Shown here: positions 5,064 through 6,054 of the stretch, in pieces
How the letters are laid out: the number at the start of each line of letters is the position of its first letter
How positions within the stretch are numbered: position 1 is the stretch's first letter
Source of the DNA: Alphaproteobacteria bacterium
GTDB taxonomy: Bacteria; Pseudomonadota; Alphaproteobacteria; Rhizobiales; Aestuariivirgaceae
Direction: 5' to 3'
Assembly (NCBI GenBank): GCA_026400595.1
Contig: JAPLOT010000238.1
Location: forward strand, 1-6,054
DNA length: 6,054 bases
Position numbers and translations under genes: made by a program
The notes under the pieces: generated by a model
Told to the model about the DNA's origin: nothing
Seen by the model: the letters and a program-made list of their open reading frames with translations, nothing else
Database searches by the model: none

Positions 5064-5915
5064 ATGACCCCCGCCATCGAACTCATCGGCATCGACAAGC
5101 GCTTCGGTCCGGTTCACGCCAACAAGGACGTGTCGCTCGCCATCGGGCGGGGCTCGATCCACGGCATCATCGGCGAGAATGGCGCGGGCAAGTCGACGCT
5201 GATGTCGATCCTCTTCGGCTTCTACCAGGCCGACAAGGGCGAGATCCGGGTGCGCGGCGCGCCCGCCCGCATCAGGTCCTCGTCGGATGCCATCGCGCTG
5301 GGCATCGGCATGGTGCATCAGCATTTCATGCTGGTCGATCCCTTCACCGTTCTGGAGAATGTCGTGCTCGGCGCCGAGGGCGGCGCGCTGATCGGGCCGG
5401 CGCTCGCCAAGGCCAGGGCTGAGCTGACCCGTCTTGCGCATGACTACGAACTCGACGTCGACCCCGACGCGCTGGTGGGCGAATTGCCCGTCGGCCTGCA
5501 GCAGCGCGTGGAGATCCTCAAGGCGCTTTACAAGGGCGCCGACACGCTTATCCTCGACGAGCCCACCGGCGTATTGACGCCCGACGAGGCCGATCATCTC
5601 TTCCGCATCCTCGGCACGCTGCGCGACCAGGGCAAGACCGTCATCCTCATCACCCACAAGCTGCGCGAGATCATGGCCATCACCGATCGCGTCTCGGTGA
5701 TGCGCCGCGGCGAGATGGTGGCAACCCGCGAGACGAAGGACACCAACGTCGAGGAACTGGCCGAACTCATGGTCGGGCGCCGCGTGCTGCTGCGGGTGGA
5801 GAAGGGCAAGGCGAAGCCGGGCGCCACGGTCCTGGAGGTGAAGAACCTCACCTGGAAGGACAAGAAGGGCATCGCCCGCGTCGACAATGTATCCTTCAGC
5901 GTGCGTGCCAGCTAG
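5064..5915 (+). CDS. ABC importer ATPase of the BMP/nucleoside system, cut short by an in-frame TAG
   Basis: This is the cytoplasmic ATPase that powers import of the ligand captured by the upstream BMP protein. Family members (YufO/NupB-like, related to RbsA) are tandem double-domain proteins of about 500 residues; this frame stops after 283. The first nucleotide-binding domain is complete: Walker A GENGAGKS (37-44), Q-loop Gln86, signature region LPVGLQQR (141-148), Walker B TLILDE (161-166, Glu166 catalytic) and H-loop His198. The signature is not LSGGQ, which is normal for this family. The second domain begins near residue 248 and is cut after SFSVRAS by TAG (5913-5915), where relatives have A-G-E-I. 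The ATG at 5064 has a weak GAAGG 10 bases upstream and the protein aligns from its start. A single-domain product is unlikely to work as the usual ATPase. Confidence 0.9.
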   Translation: MTPAIELIGIDKRFGPVHANKDVSLAIGRGSIHGIIGENGAGKSTLMSILFGFYQADKGEIRVRGAPARIRSSSDAIALGIGMVHQHFMLVDPFTVLENVVLGAEGGALIGPALAKARAELTRLAHDYELDVDPDALVGELPVGLQQRVEILKALYKGADTLILDEPTGVLTPDEADHLFRILGTLRDQGKTVILITHKLREIMAITDRVSVMRRGEMVATRETKDTNVEELAELMVGRRVLLRVEKGKAKPGATVLEVKNLTWKDKKGIARVDNVSFSVRAS

Positions 5916-6054
5916 ATCGTCGGCATCGCGGGCGTCTCGGGCAACGGCCAGTCGGAATTGCTCGACGTGATCAGCGGCATCGCCAAGCCGACATCCGGCC
6001 AGGTGATCTTCGAAGGCAAGGACATCGGCATGCTGGGCGACCCGAGCCATGTTC
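5916..6054 (+). pseudogene. Continuation of the ATPase second domain beyond the stop, runs off the window
   Basis: Directly after the TAG and in the same frame, 46 codons continue without another stop and clearly encode the second nucleotide-binding domain: IVGIAGVSGNGQSELLDVISG, then SGQVIFEGKDI (written here as motifs IVGIAGVSGNGQ and SGQVIFEGKD). The GVSGNGQSE loop is the degenerate Walker A, without lysine, that is normal for domain 2 in this family, so it shows no decay by itself. No convincing ribosome binding site or start codon lies next to it; an in-frame GTG at 5967 has no good site. It is the rest of the broken gene, not a new gene. Confidence 0.88.

Noticed and set aside
5484..5507. 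Non-canonical signature motif (LPVGLQQ instead of LSGGQ) in ATPase domain 1 as a mutation
   Set aside because: This variant is typical of BMP-linked nucleoside importers, so it marks the family and not damage.
5937..5951. Loss of the Walker A lysine in ATPase domain 2 as a sign of decay
   Set aside because: A lysine-less GxxGNGQ loop in the second domain is the normal state in this transporter family.
3885..6050. Minus-strand open frame of 721 codons opposite the BMP and ATPase genes
   Set aside because: It is codon-aligned with both sense genes, which share one frame and almost never use TTA, CTA or TCA, so antisense stops are absent by codon bias. Its sequence is His/Asp/Leu/Gly-rich without a recognisable domain, while the sense products are clear families.

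Overview
The window is 6,054 bases of GC-rich DNA, almost certainly from an alphaproteobacterium. The evidence is the lptB-rpoN-hpf-ptsN gene order, a DUF1150 protein (a family I know mainly from Alphaproteobacteria) paired with a small heat-shock protein, and strong G/C preference at third codon positions. I cannot place it at genus level. Gene content is mostly conserved housekeeping plus one transporter locus. I see no transposase, integrase, tRNA, rRNA, CRISPR array or phage gene, and nothing that looks like a wholly new system.

Left block (1-3009, + strand): the 3' end of lptB (LPS-export ATPase), complete rpoN (sigma-54), a long-form ribosome hibernation factor (hpf) and ptsN (nitrogen-PTS EIIA). 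This is the classic rpoN neighbourhood. A 201-base gap separates rpoN from hpf. It holds two sigma-70-type promoter candidates and a 10-pair hairpin with a GCAA loop, so hpf-ptsN may be transcribed partly independently of rpoN.

Middle block (3022-3810, - strand): an Hsp20 chaperone followed 5 bases later by a DUF1150 protein, forming a two-gene heat-shock operon that converges on ptsN with only 12 bases between stop codons. Upstream of hsp20 there is a good RpoH (sigma-32) promoter match. The inferred leader of about 60 nt can fold so that the Shine-Dalgarno is paired, with a bulged G, which resembles a ROSE-type RNA thermometer.

Right block (3825-6054, + strand): a BMP-family (PnrA-like) lipoprotein/periplasmic nucleoside-binding protein gene, then a 144-base spacer rich in hairpins, then the ATPase gene of the same ABC importer. 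A 20-bp LacI-like palindrome lies upstream of the binding-protein gene. The ATPase reading frame is cut by an in-frame TAG at 5913-5915, at the very start of the second nucleotide-binding domain; the same frame then continues with clear homology to the window edge. This nonsense codon is the most notable oddity: it is either a recent inactivating mutation or a sequence error.

Together the window joins stress and nitrogen control (sigma-54, PtsN), ribosome hibernation, heat-shock protection and a nucleoside uptake operon whose ATPase appears broken.
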